Source of the DNA: a virus
DNA: 38,072 nt
IMG/VR virus record: IMGVR_UViG_3300043424_000225
Location: 1 to 38,072 of that record
Direction: 5' to 3' (one strand)
Shown here: positions 22,541 to 29,435 of the stretch, one piece after another
How the letters are laid out: every line of letters begins with the position of its first letter
Numbering within the stretch: the stretch's first letter is position 1
Position numbers and translations under genes: made by a program
The notes under the pieces: model-generated
The model's input: the letters and a program-made list of their open reading frames with translations, nothing else
Databases searched by the model: none
Told to the model about the DNA's origin: nothing

Positions 22541-22910
22541 CTTTTGCTCCTTTCGCAACAATCGTCTGATAACCACACATCTCAACGTACTGAATAAAAT
22601 CCTTCTGTTCCTCTGACAGCCTGCCCCCCTTTGTTCGTTTCATCTCAACCCACAACCGCCATGCCGGTATAAACAAGTCCAACACACCGGGCGTTACGCC
22701 CTCGGCTTTCAGGCGTTTGGCAACAACGATTGACCTTGCTTCCCCGTTGGGTATGGCAAATATCATCACCCCCTTGAATCGGGTTCTGAACCACATGACA
22801 AATGCCGCTTGTTCGGTGTGTTCAGTAGGTACGGGCAACGATTTCGCTGAACTTCTTTCCTGGTTGCTGTCTGACCCTGATTTTTTTGGGCTTCGGTAAA
22901 CTCTCGGCAT
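22464..22910 (-). CDS. VRR-NUC domain nuclease
   Basis: The protein is 148 aa from the ATG at 22910, which has GAGGAG ten bases upstream; a downstream TTG is an alternative. After a basic leader, the VRR-NUC core contains EHTEQAAF (Glu33), AIPNGEAR, GVTPGVLDLFIP (Asp78) and VEMKRTKGG (Glu89-x-Lys91), followed by QKDFIQYVEMCGY. This is the PD-(D/E)xK fold used in phage replication and repair and in host Fan1. It overlaps the helicase end by about 89 bp, so the first 30 residues share DNA with it. Likely a structure-specific or Holliday-junction-type nuclease. Confidence 0.82.
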   Translation of the reverse strand: MPRVYRSPKKSGSDSNQERSSAKSLPVPTEHTEQAAFVMWFRTRFKGVMIFAIPNGEARSIVVAKRLKAEGVTPGVLDLFIPAWRLWVEMKRTKGGRLSEEQKDFIQYVEMCGYQTIVAKGAKDASERIVEFAKCRESGSVTVGGDQG

Positions 22911-24399
22911 AGCGCAACAACTCCTCACAATCTGACAGCGGATTGATTTTCCATTCCCCAACGCACCGATTCTCAAAACTTCTGCGCGGGTAGCCGGTAT
23001 GTTCTGGACACAACCATTCACTGTGTTTAATCAACCATCCGCAGTGATAGTCCACCCTTACCGATGGCGGTTTGCCCTCTTTTCGGTGTCGGTGATAGGA
23101 CACAGACATGACTTCAATTTCTTCGTCCTTAACCTGTTCTTTCAGCACTGCGCCGTCATACGCCACGACCTCATGCACAACCTCTGGCGGTGGGAACTCA
23201 TGATCGCAGTTGTGGCATTGACTGACCGCAGCGTGTACAACTTCCATGCAAGACGGGCATACCTTGGCAGGGGCTTGCCCATCTCCCCTGTTCTCGCCTG
23301 AAAACTTGGGTTGAACGTCATCAAATACGCCATGACGAACCACATTGCCACCGTAGTCCAGTAGCAAACAGTTATCCTTACCCTCTGCCGTCCTAGTCCC
23401 CCGCCCAACCATCTGGACGTATAGCCCCGTTGATTCGGTTGCTGTGAGCAACGCCACAAGGTCAATTTGAGGTAGGTCAAAACCCGTTGTCAGCACTTGG
23501 CAGTTGGCAATGGCTCGGATACTTCCGTCACGCATACCGGCATAAATACGCTCACGCTCTGCTTGCGTGGTGTCACCCGATACGACTTCACACACAAAGC
23601 CCTTTCGGTTAATTGCATCGGCAACGTGTTGGGCATGGTCTACACCGGCACAGAACAGCAACCATGACCGCCTGTTTGCCCCGTAACGGCATATCTCATC
23701 AGTTGCCATGTCCACCAGCGAAGAGGTGTCAGCAGCGGCCGCTAGCTCAGAAGCGATAAACTCCCCGCCTCTTTTGTGTACGCCCGACAAGTCAATGGAA
23801 CTAACCCCGCCTTTGCTAATGACGGGGGACAGATAACCGTTGTCAATCAGGTACTTAACGCCAATCTCATACGATATTCCATCAAACAGTGCGTCACTGC
23901 CTTCGTGTAAATAGCCAGAGTCCAGACGGTACGGGGTGGCACTGAGTCCGACTAGTTTCATCTTGGGATTGACTAGCCAAGCATCACGCAAGAACCGTTG
24001 GTACATGGTGCTGTCTCCACGCCCAAGAAGGTGGCACTCATCTATGATTGCAACGTCAAAGGGGTCAAAGTCACACGCCTTTTTGTAGATGGACGCAATG
24101 CCCGCCACCAATATGCGCTTGCCCTTGTCCTTGCGTTTGAGTTGGGCAGACCAGATGCCAACCGGAACGGACGTAAACGCCTCAATAGCCGCTTTGTCTT
24201 GCTTGATTAACTCTGCCCTATGGGTAAGCACCACCACACGGCTGTCAGGGTGTTGCGTGACCTCTGAGGCAAGCGTTCCCAATATGGGAGACTTCCCCGC
24301 CCCAGTGGGAGCAACAATCAGCGGGTTTTTCATTTTGCCGTTGTCCCAAACCTCATAGAGACTGTCCACAGCATCGCGTTGGTAGGGGCGTAGGTTCAT
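22822..24399 (-). CDS. SF2 DEAD/DEAH-type helicase with C-terminal zinc finger
   Basis: The protein is 525 aa. Motif I is APTGAGKS (30-37), motif II DECH (120-123), motif III SATP (about 154) and motif VI QMVGRGTR (about 335). A four-Cys zinc finger (CPSC ... CHNC, about 385-405) and a Trp-rich C-terminal domain follow. Such UvsW/RecQ-like phage enzymes unwind branched DNA during replication and recombination. It is coupled by ATGA to the SNF2-methyltransferase gene. A second helicase directly upstream makes an unusual pair. Confidence 0.9.
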   Translation of the reverse strand: MNLRPYQRDAVDSLYEVWDNGKMKNPLIVAPTGAGKSPILGTLASEVTQHPDSRVVVLTHRAELIKQDKAAIEAFTSVPVGIWSAQLKRKDKGKRILVAGIASIYKKACDFDPFDVAIIDECHLLGRGDSTMYQRFLRDAWLVNPKMKLVGLSATPYRLDSGYLHEGSDALFDGISYEIGVKYLIDNGYLSPVISKGGVSSIDLSGVHKRGGEFIASELAAAADTSSLVDMATDEICRYGANRRSWLLFCAGVDHAQHVADAINRKGFVCEVVSGDTTQAERERIYAGMRDGSIRAIANCQVLTTGFDLPQIDLVALLTATESTGLYVQMVGRGTRTAEGKDNCLLLDYGGNVVRHGVFDDVQPKFSGENRGDGQAPAKVCPSCMEVVHAAVSQCHNCDHEFPPPEVVHEVVAYDGAVLKEQVKDEEIEVMSVSYHRHRKEGKPPSVRVDYHCGWLIKHSEWLCPEHTGYPRRSFENRCVGEWKINPLSDCEELLRYAESLPKPKKIRVRQQPGKKFSEIVARTY

Positions 24400-26603
24400 G
24401 TTAATGTTCCAAAAAGTCCAATCTGTTCTTGACGTGCATCGTCAATGTTTTGACATGCCAAACTCCAGTATTGGGGCTTAAGTTCTGTTCCAACAAACCT
24501 GCGTCCCATCTTGACAGCCGTGTAACCTTCGCTACCGATTCCGGTGAACGGTGAGAAAACCAAGTCGCCTTTGTTTGTCCACAGGTGAATGCAACGCTCA
24601 ATAACGTCAAGTTGCAGCGGGCACATATGCTTTTCGTCGTTCTCATCACGCGCAGGCAGCTTGTTCAACGTGCGGCCTTGGTTGATGTCATCCCATATAG
24701 GACTGGCGTATTTCTGCCACATCATCACAGGCAAATCGTCACCATGAACCACCCGTTCTTCACATTCCCCAGGCTTACGCATCGTCACAACGTAATCAGG
24801 AAGACCCATGCGGCTCATGGTGCTGTTTTCTCGTATGGTCTTGTGCAGTAGGCCCAGTGCCTTGGTGCGCTGCATTGCAACAACTGGGTCTTTCCAGATG
24901 CAGACCTCAGAGTGATAGATAAACCCAGCGTCTTGAAATGCGCGAATCAAATCACCACGGAAGTCGCGCAGACCAATGAACCCTTGGCGCATCTTTGTTG
25001 TGGGCAGGTTCATGCAGTGAAAAGACACATTGCGCCCAGGCTTTATGACGCGGTAAAGCTCGGCAATCAGGAACTTGATTTGCGCCACAAACTCGGCATC
25101 GTCCTTGCAGTTGCCCATGTCGTGGTCGCTGTTGGAATACACAAACAAGTCAGCAAACGGTGGCGAAAACACCGAGTAGTCAATGCTGTTGTCAGCCATG
25201 CGCCGCGCCCACTTAACGCAGTCGCCTAGATGCACTGTGAATCCATCGCCCTCATGGGTTTCCTCGCGGTACTCATCCACGACGTTCTGTTGACCGGCTA
25301 GTTCTTGGTTCATGATGTCTTTCATGTGTTCAATCATATTTGCGCTCATTTCGTGGTGCGCCAGTTCTTTGCGTTTCAGGTTGGCTAGGATTTGTCCCTC
25401 GGTTTCAGCGGTGAAAAGATGCACTTGCACCTCGCGCTTCTGCCCAAATCGGTAGCATCGGCGTACGGCTTGGTAAAACTTCTCGAATGAGTCATCCAGA
25501 CCGACAAACGCCATGCGGGCGCAGTGTTGCCAATTCATCCCAAACCCGGCAATCTTTGGCTTGCTCACCAGCACCCGAATAGAACCATGCGCGAACCCCA
25601 TCAGGTTCGTTGCCTTGGTTTCCACGCTGTCAGACCCTTGGACGTTCACCGCGCCGTCAATCAGTTGCGTGATTAGCTCGGCTTCGTCGTTAAGGTGGCA
25701 CCAGATAAGCCACGGCTCGTTCGGCTCGGCGTTGACAACATCGGCCAGCGCCTTGCAGCGGGCTTCGATGCTGTCGCGCTGTGCCTTGCGGCGCTCGGCC
25801 AGGCCCATTGCAGGGCGGGCGAACAGTTCGCCGGTCAGTTGTTCCGTTTCGACAACGTGCTCGTGATAGTGCAGTTTTGGCAGTTCGTAACGCTTGCCAT
25901 CAAAGCCTAGGTCTTGCGGGTTGCGTAGCACCACAGACCATGTGCCCATCCATTCCCAGAACTTGGATGCGCCCCATCCCTTGAGTCGCCATGTGCCGGT
26001 GTCGCCGGTATCGTTGACAAAGTAGGTCGCCAGCATCTCGGTGCGTGACATTACGCCCAAAAACTCGCACTGGTTGCCAAGCTCCTCAAAGTCGTTTGGC
26101 GATGGCGTAGCCGTGCAGCTAAGGCGATACGGGATGCCCTGCGCGGCGTCAATGATTCGCTGGCGCGTCTTTCCGTCATGCGACTTCAGGATGCTCGATT
26201 CGTCCAGCACCAGGCCATGCAGCGAGGTAAAGTCCACCGCGTCCATGCGCTCGTAGTTGGTAATCCATACCCCAGGCGCATCAGGCGTTCCTCCATGAGG
26301 GGCACGACGAACATCAATGCCAAAGGCTGCGCCTTGCTCAATCGTCTGCTCTGAAACGGCCAGCGGTGCCAGCACAAGCACCATGCCGCCAGTGTGCGAG
26401 GCCACCTCATCAGCCCACGACAACTGCATCAGCGTCTTGCCAAGACCGGTGTCTGCAAAGATAGCGGCACGACCACGGCGTACCGCCCACGAAACAATCG
26501 CATGTTGAAAGTCAAAAAGATGCTCGTTTAGCTCTCCCGGTTGATGTCCGGTGGCGACCTCGGCGCGTCGCTTGCCTTGAATAAATTTTTCGTAATTTAT
26601 CAT
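24396..26603 (-). CDS. SNF2-type helicase fused to a DNA methyltransferase
   Basis: The protein is 735 aa from the ATG at 26603 (ATGA overlap); a GTG at 26612 is an alternative. Residues 1-440 form an SNF2-like ATPase: ADTGLGKT (50-57), DESS (about 135), SCTATPSPND, and a C-terminal lobe ending QAVRRCYRFGQKREVQVH. Residues about 455-735 form an N4/N6 amino-methyltransferase: SPPF (about 480) precedes FTGIGSEG (about 686), the permuted beta-class order. It would methylate phage DNA while tracking along it, plausibly against host restriction. The helicase half is visibly more GC-rich than neighbouring genes, suggesting separate origins of the two halves. Confidence 0.88.
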   Translation of the reverse strand: MINYEKFIQGKRRAEVATGHQPGELNEHLFDFQHAIVSWAVRRGRAAIFADTGLGKTLMQLSWADEVASHTGGMVLVLAPLAVSEQTIEQGAAFGIDVRRAPHGGTPDAPGVWITNYERMDAVDFTSLHGLVLDESSILKSHDGKTRQRIIDAAQGIPYRLSCTATPSPNDFEELGNQCEFLGVMSRTEMLATYFVNDTGDTGTWRLKGWGASKFWEWMGTWSVVLRNPQDLGFDGKRYELPKLHYHEHVVETEQLTGELFARPAMGLAERRKAQRDSIEARCKALADVVNAEPNEPWLIWCHLNDEAELITQLIDGAVNVQGSDSVETKATNLMGFAHGSIRVLVSKPKIAGFGMNWQHCARMAFVGLDDSFEKFYQAVRRCYRFGQKREVQVHLFTAETEGQILANLKRKELAHHEMSANMIEHMKDIMNQELAGQQNVVDEYREETHEGDGFTVHLGDCVKWARRMADNSIDYSVFSPPFADLFVYSNSDHDMGNCKDDAEFVAQIKFLIAELYRVIKPGRNVSFHCMNLPTTKMRQGFIGLRDFRGDLIRAFQDAGFIYHSEVCIWKDPVVAMQRTKALGLLHKTIRENSTMSRMGLPDYVVTMRKPGECEERVVHGDDLPVMMWQKYASPIWDDINQGRTLNKLPARDENDEKHMCPLQLDVIERCIHLWTNKGDLVFSPFTGIGSEGYTAVKMGRRFVGTELKPQYWSLACQNIDDARQEQIGLFGTLT

Positions 26604-27574
26604 CTCTGCCACGCCCTCTTGACCGTTTCAACCTTCGCCACTTCCTCAACTACCTGCGGGGCGTTCCACTTTTCCCGCAACTCAAAACTAGACAGTCCCA
26701 ATGCGCCTGTCACCGTCCCATCGGTCAATGTCAATGAACCCGATGCAAAGTAATCAGGCTTTGCCTTGGTGAAAAACACCGTGTGAAAAATATGGTTGCC
26801 ACAGACCGCCCCAAACTCATGCCCGTTGTCGCACCTCCACCCACCCTCACGAACTGGGGATGACCACGCACAGGTGCGGCAATTAACCTCTGGCAACTTG
26901 TCGCCGTGGCATACGTCCCAATGGTCACAGAACTTGCATTGCCAAAACGCAGGGTCATCGCTTAACTTTGAGGGTGGCTCTTCGGCAAATATGATGCGCT
27001 CTGCCTTCTCAAACATCTGCCTTGCATGAACGGGCGAGAAAATAACAATCTCCCCGTATATCTCGTCCGTGTCTTTGTTTACCGCCAAATAATAGGCACG
27101 GCTCAGGTCAAGTGCCGACATGTAAACCTGCATCTGCAAAAAGTGTTCAGGCTTTGCCTTTTCAACACCCTCTGCCGCCAACACCTTGAACAGCTTGTCG
27201 CTGCTGGTCTTAAACTCCAAAACCATCGGCGTGTTGGGGTCTTCCTCAAACCCCTTTCCCACCCCGTCACACGAACCGGCAAAATGACCGCCAAAGGTGG
27301 AAAAGCCAAACTGTCGACCCGTATCGGGGTCGGCATCCCACACCGTTACACCAATGTCCCGAAGGTTCTTTACCAGTACCGGCTCTTCACGCTGCCCACG
27401 CTCAAACAGGCGCAGCATACGCCCGTCAAACTTTCTGGCGGTGGCATGACGAAACCCGTACCAAAGCGCACGGGCACACGGCTTTCCGATCTCACTTGCC
27501 CCCAAGTGGGGGCGGTGAGAATCAGATGCCGACTCATAAGCCCGATAAATGGCTGCAACAGTCGGCGTTGTCAT
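26600..27574 (-). CDS. Cas4/RecB-like PD-(D/E)xK nuclease with cysteine clusters
   Basis: The protein is 324 aa from the ATG at 27574, with GGAGG upstream (TAATG overlap with the SSB-like gene); a TTG at 27586 is unlikely. The active site reads GSCDG (Asp103) and EFKT (Glu120-x-Lys122), followed by LQMQVYMSAL. Cys33 in GKPCARALWY plus CKFCDHWDVC (about 211-220) match the Fe-S arrangement of Cas4/AddB nucleases. A further Cys set (NCRTC, WRCDNGHEFG, VCG) may bind zinc. It probably resects DNA ends for the adjacent recombination ATPase and SSB. Confidence 0.85.
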   Translation of the reverse strand: MTTPTVAAIYRAYESASDSHRPHLGASEIGKPCARALWYGFRHATARKFDGRMLRLFERGQREEPVLVKNLRDIGVTVWDADPDTGRQFGFSTFGGHFAGSCDGVGKGFEEDPNTPMVLEFKTSSDKLFKVLAAEGVEKAKPEHFLQMQVYMSALDLSRAYYLAVNKDTDEIYGEIVIFSPVHARQMFEKAERIIFAEEPPSKLSDDPAFWQCKFCDHWDVCHGDKLPEVNCRTCAWSSPVREGGWRCDNGHEFGAVCGNHIFHTVFFTKAKPDYFASGSLTLTDGTVTGALGLSSFELREKWNAPQVVEEVAKVETVKRAWQR

Positions 27575-28020
27575 TACTTCCTCCAAGGCACGGTGGGCTT
27601 GGGGGCTTGTGCCGGTGCTGCTACCGTCGTGGGTTTGTAGCCGACAATCTCATTGCTGGCGGCATAGTTGGCATCGGCAGCACGAACCTTGACCTCAATT
27701 TCCATCGGCTTGTCGTGCAGGTCGTCCGGCCCTTTGGGGGTCATGACACCCACGGCACGGCAGATTGATGACAATTCACGCAATGCAATCTTTTCCGCAT
27801 CGGGGTTGGCGTTTTTGACGTTTAATCCCGCCCAAACCTTGCGCCCCTTGTGTTCACCCTCAACAATTTCAAAGGTGAAGTTAAGACGCTCACCCGTACC
27901 GGACTTGGTGGGCTTGGTTTCGTTGCCAGTAATGACGGCGATGTATTTGCCTGCTGGCAGTACATCACGGGACTGTGCGGGTTCAATCTCAGCGGCGTTA
28001 AAGTTATTCCAAATGCTCAT
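27574..28020 (-). CDS. DUF669-family single-strand DNA-binding-like protein
   Basis: The protein is 148 aa. VLPAGKYIAVITGNETKPTK, GERLNFTFEIVEGEHKGRKV and WAGLNVKN are typical of DUF669, phage proteins thought to act as single-strand DNA-binding or recombination partners. The C-terminus is Pro/Ala-rich ending TVPWRK, a flexible tail as in SSBs but lacking an acidic tip. It lies between a Sak4-like ATPase and a Cas4-like nuclease, the common setting for this family. The stop forms TAATG with the nuclease start. Confidence 0.82.
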   Translation of the reverse strand: MSIWNNFNAAEIEPAQSRDVLPAGKYIAVITGNETKPTKSGTGERLNFTFEIVEGEHKGRKVWAGLNVKNANPDAEKIALRELSSICRAVGVMTPKGPDDLHDKPMEIEVKVRAADANYAASNEIVGYKPTTVAAPAQAPKPTVPWRK

Positions 28021-28023
28021 GGC

Positions 28024-28770
28024 TTATTCTCCAATGTAGGGTGTGAAAGGGTTAGACGACAAATCAAAAACCAAATCCTCATTGATGCCGAATCGGTTTT
28101 TTGAAATATGGTTGGGTGTGGGGTAACAAGTAATGATGCGCGTACCGTCACTGACAGCCTTTTTGTTGTCAGCCTCGCCCTTCAAGAAGCGGCGAAGTTT
28201 CAGGAAAGCAACGCAGTCCACGTTGTCGGAGTAATGCCCGACCGACTTCTTGTTCATGCGAATGGTGTACCGGCTATATGGTTCACTGTCCGGCAAATCA
28301 ACCTGTTCGCTGTCGGCATGGGCAATGAAGATGATGTGCATACCCTTGGTTTGTGAAAGGTAGCCACATGCTTGCCGAATCTCACGATGGCGCTCACTTA
28401 CCGCACCGTGTCCCGCACCGTAACCGCCCAATGCCTGATTCAATGACTTGGGGTGCTTGGGGTCACTGGCGATAACCTCAGCCTCAATCATGGTGTTCAG
28501 TTGAGTGATTGAGTCGATGATGAGGGTCTTGAAGTCGTGCTTTTCTTCCAACAGGCTTGCGATGTTGTCAAACACATCGTCAGAGGTAGCCGACACCGGA
28601 AACAGCGCAACATCTGCACCACGAATTGACTGCACACCATCTTCAGTGCGAATCATCACGGGGCTTGGGAACATTGCTGCCAGTGTGGTCTTGCCAAGAC
28701 CGCCCTCACCAACAAGGGTGAAGATAGAGGGACGGTTTCCGTCAGGACGGCTTAGGTTCTTGAGATTCAT
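28024..28770 (-). CDS. Sak4-like RecA-fold ATPase (AAA_24)
   Basis: The protein is 248 aa. Walker A is GEGGLGKTT (21-29), Walker B is TLIIDSITQL (about 83-92), and MHIIFIAHADSEQ forms the sensor strand. This is the phage AAA_24/Sak4 family of single-strand annealing or RecA-like recombination ATPases, which work with an SSB of the DUF669 type. It is coupled by ATGA to the DUF7173-like gene and is separated by three bases from the SSB-like gene. Confidence 0.87.
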   Translation of the reverse strand: MNLKNLSRPDGNRPSIFTLVGEGGLGKTTLAAMFPSPVMIRTEDGVQSIRGADVALFPVSATSDDVFDNIASLLEEKHDFKTLIIDSITQLNTMIEAEVIASDPKHPKSLNQALGGYGAGHGAVSERHREIRQACGYLSQTKGMHIIFIAHADSEQVDLPDSEPYSRYTIRMNKKSVGHYSDNVDCVAFLKLRRFLKGEADNKKAVSDGTRIITCYPTPNHISKNRFGINEDLVFDLSSNPFTPYIGE

Positions 28771-29144
28771 TTTTCAATCCTCTTGATTTCAACGGAAGGC
28801 TTGCCAGGCTTGGCACTGATGGCTTGGGCAACGGTGGCGTACACGGCAGGTTCGTGTTCTTCCAACCAACGCAAGCCCTTGATATCAATCTCAGGCTTGT
28901 ATCGAACGGGGTGGAAGTGTTCAGGCACGTTGCCCTTGATGTTGTCCCATGTAGCGGCATCAAGAGTGCGGTTGATTTTGCCTGTGATGGTGATAGACCA
29001 ATCGGCTGTTTTGTGGGTTTGACTGCCTTCGTTCTTAACGCCTAGGGAAGCTGTGATGGCTTCTTCAGCCTTGATGCGACGGGCGCGAGCCTCGTCTTCT
29101 TGAGCCTTGCAATCAGCAAGGTGTAAAACCATTTCGTCAAGCAT
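28767..29144 (-). CDS. First leftward early gene, DUF7173-like helical protein
   Basis: The protein is 125 aa from the ATG at 29144, with AAGGA five bases upstream; the open frame to 29453 runs through the control region and is not real. A helical N-terminus (LADCKAQEDEARARRIKAEE) is followed by WSITITGKINRTLDAATWDN, VRYKPEIDIKGLRWLEE and KPGKPSVEIKRIEK. From memory this matches a phage family listed as DUF7173, always beside recombination genes. It is the promoter-proximal gene of the leftward operon. Mechanism unknown. Confidence 0.78.
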   Translation of the reverse strand: MLDEMVLHLADCKAQEDEARARRIKAEEAITASLGVKNEGSQTHKTADWSITITGKINRTLDAATWDNIKGNVPEHFHPVRYKPEIDIKGLRWLEEHEPAVYATVAQAISAKPGKPSVEIKRIEK

Positions 29145-29193
29145 GATCGTCCTTTCGGTTACTTGTCGCCCCCGTGCACCATGCAGCGGGTTG

Positions 29194-29222
29194 TTGATAT
29201 AGTGAACTATTAGATTTATCAT
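29194..29222 (+). promoter_or_regulatory. Rightward promoter for cro and the primase-helicase
   Basis: TTGATA (29194-29199), a 17-bp spacer and TATCAT (29217-29222). Both hexamers match 5 of 6 consensus bases. It lies 40 bp upstream of the Cro-like TTG start. Confidence 0.7.
29199..29210. promoter_or_regulatory. Operator candidate 1 (ATAGTGAACTAT)
   Basis: A perfect 5-bp inverted repeat, ATAGT and ACTAT, separated by two bases. It covers the leftward -10 and touches the end of the rightward -35. Half-site spacing suits a small dimeric repressor such as the Cro-like protein encoded 52 bp away. Confidence 0.5.
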
Positions 29223-29227
29223 GTCAA
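29199..29227 (-). promoter_or_regulatory. Leftward early promoter
   Basis: On the - strand TTGACA (29227-29222) is a perfect -35, followed by a 17-bp spacer and CACTAT (29204-29199) as -10. It would start transcription of the whole recombination and small-gene operon. Its -10 lies on the -35 of the rightward promoter and vice versa, so the two cannot fire freely at the same time. Confidence 0.65.
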
Positions 29228-29240
29228 CAAGAGTTGTCAT
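29221..29240. promoter_or_regulatory. Operator candidate 2 (imperfect 8-bp dyad)
   Basis: ATGTCAAC (29221-29228) and GTTGTCAT (29233-29240) are inverted 8-bp arms with a single mismatch and a 4-base spacer. It covers the leftward -35 and the expected rightward transcription start, so one bound dimer could block both promoters. Confidence 0.5.
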
Positions 29241-29261
29241 CTTTTTTACAAGGAGGTCAGA

Positions 29262-29435
29262 TTGAAAACTCAGGAAGCGATTGATTTTTTCGGCAGCGTC
29301 AAAGAGTTGGCGCAGTTTCTTAACGTGTATCCGCAGGTTATTTACAAGTGGGGGGACTACCCGCCAGACGGTCGGCAGTACGAGTTGGAGGTCAAGACAA
29401 ACGGACTTTTGAGGGCAGAGACAAATGAAAATTAA
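29262..29435 (+). CDS. cro: Cro-like repressor
   Basis: The protein is 57 aa from a TTG at 29262, preceded by a full AAGGAGGT (29250-29257) five bases upstream. The sequence MKTQEAIDFFGSVKELAQFL, then NVYPQVIYKWGDYPPDGRQYELEV, matches the lambdoid/proteobacterial Cro pattern (FFGS.K.LA..L.....A.Y.WG..VP..R.Y.IEV), that is a helix-turn-helix followed by a short strand. It is the first rightward gene after the divergent promoters and overlaps the primase start by 11 bp. The non-ATG start with a strong ribosome site may limit dose. No CI-type partner is found. Confidence 0.82.
   Translation: MKTQEAIDFFGSVKELAQFLNVYPQVIYKWGDYPPDGRQYELEVKTNGLLRAETNEN

Noticed and set aside
26317-26508. Plus-strand frames opposite the helicase-methyltransferase and recombination genes (24.5-28.8 kb)
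   Set aside because: They are shadows of well-supported minus-strand genes with clear enzyme motifs and coupled starts.
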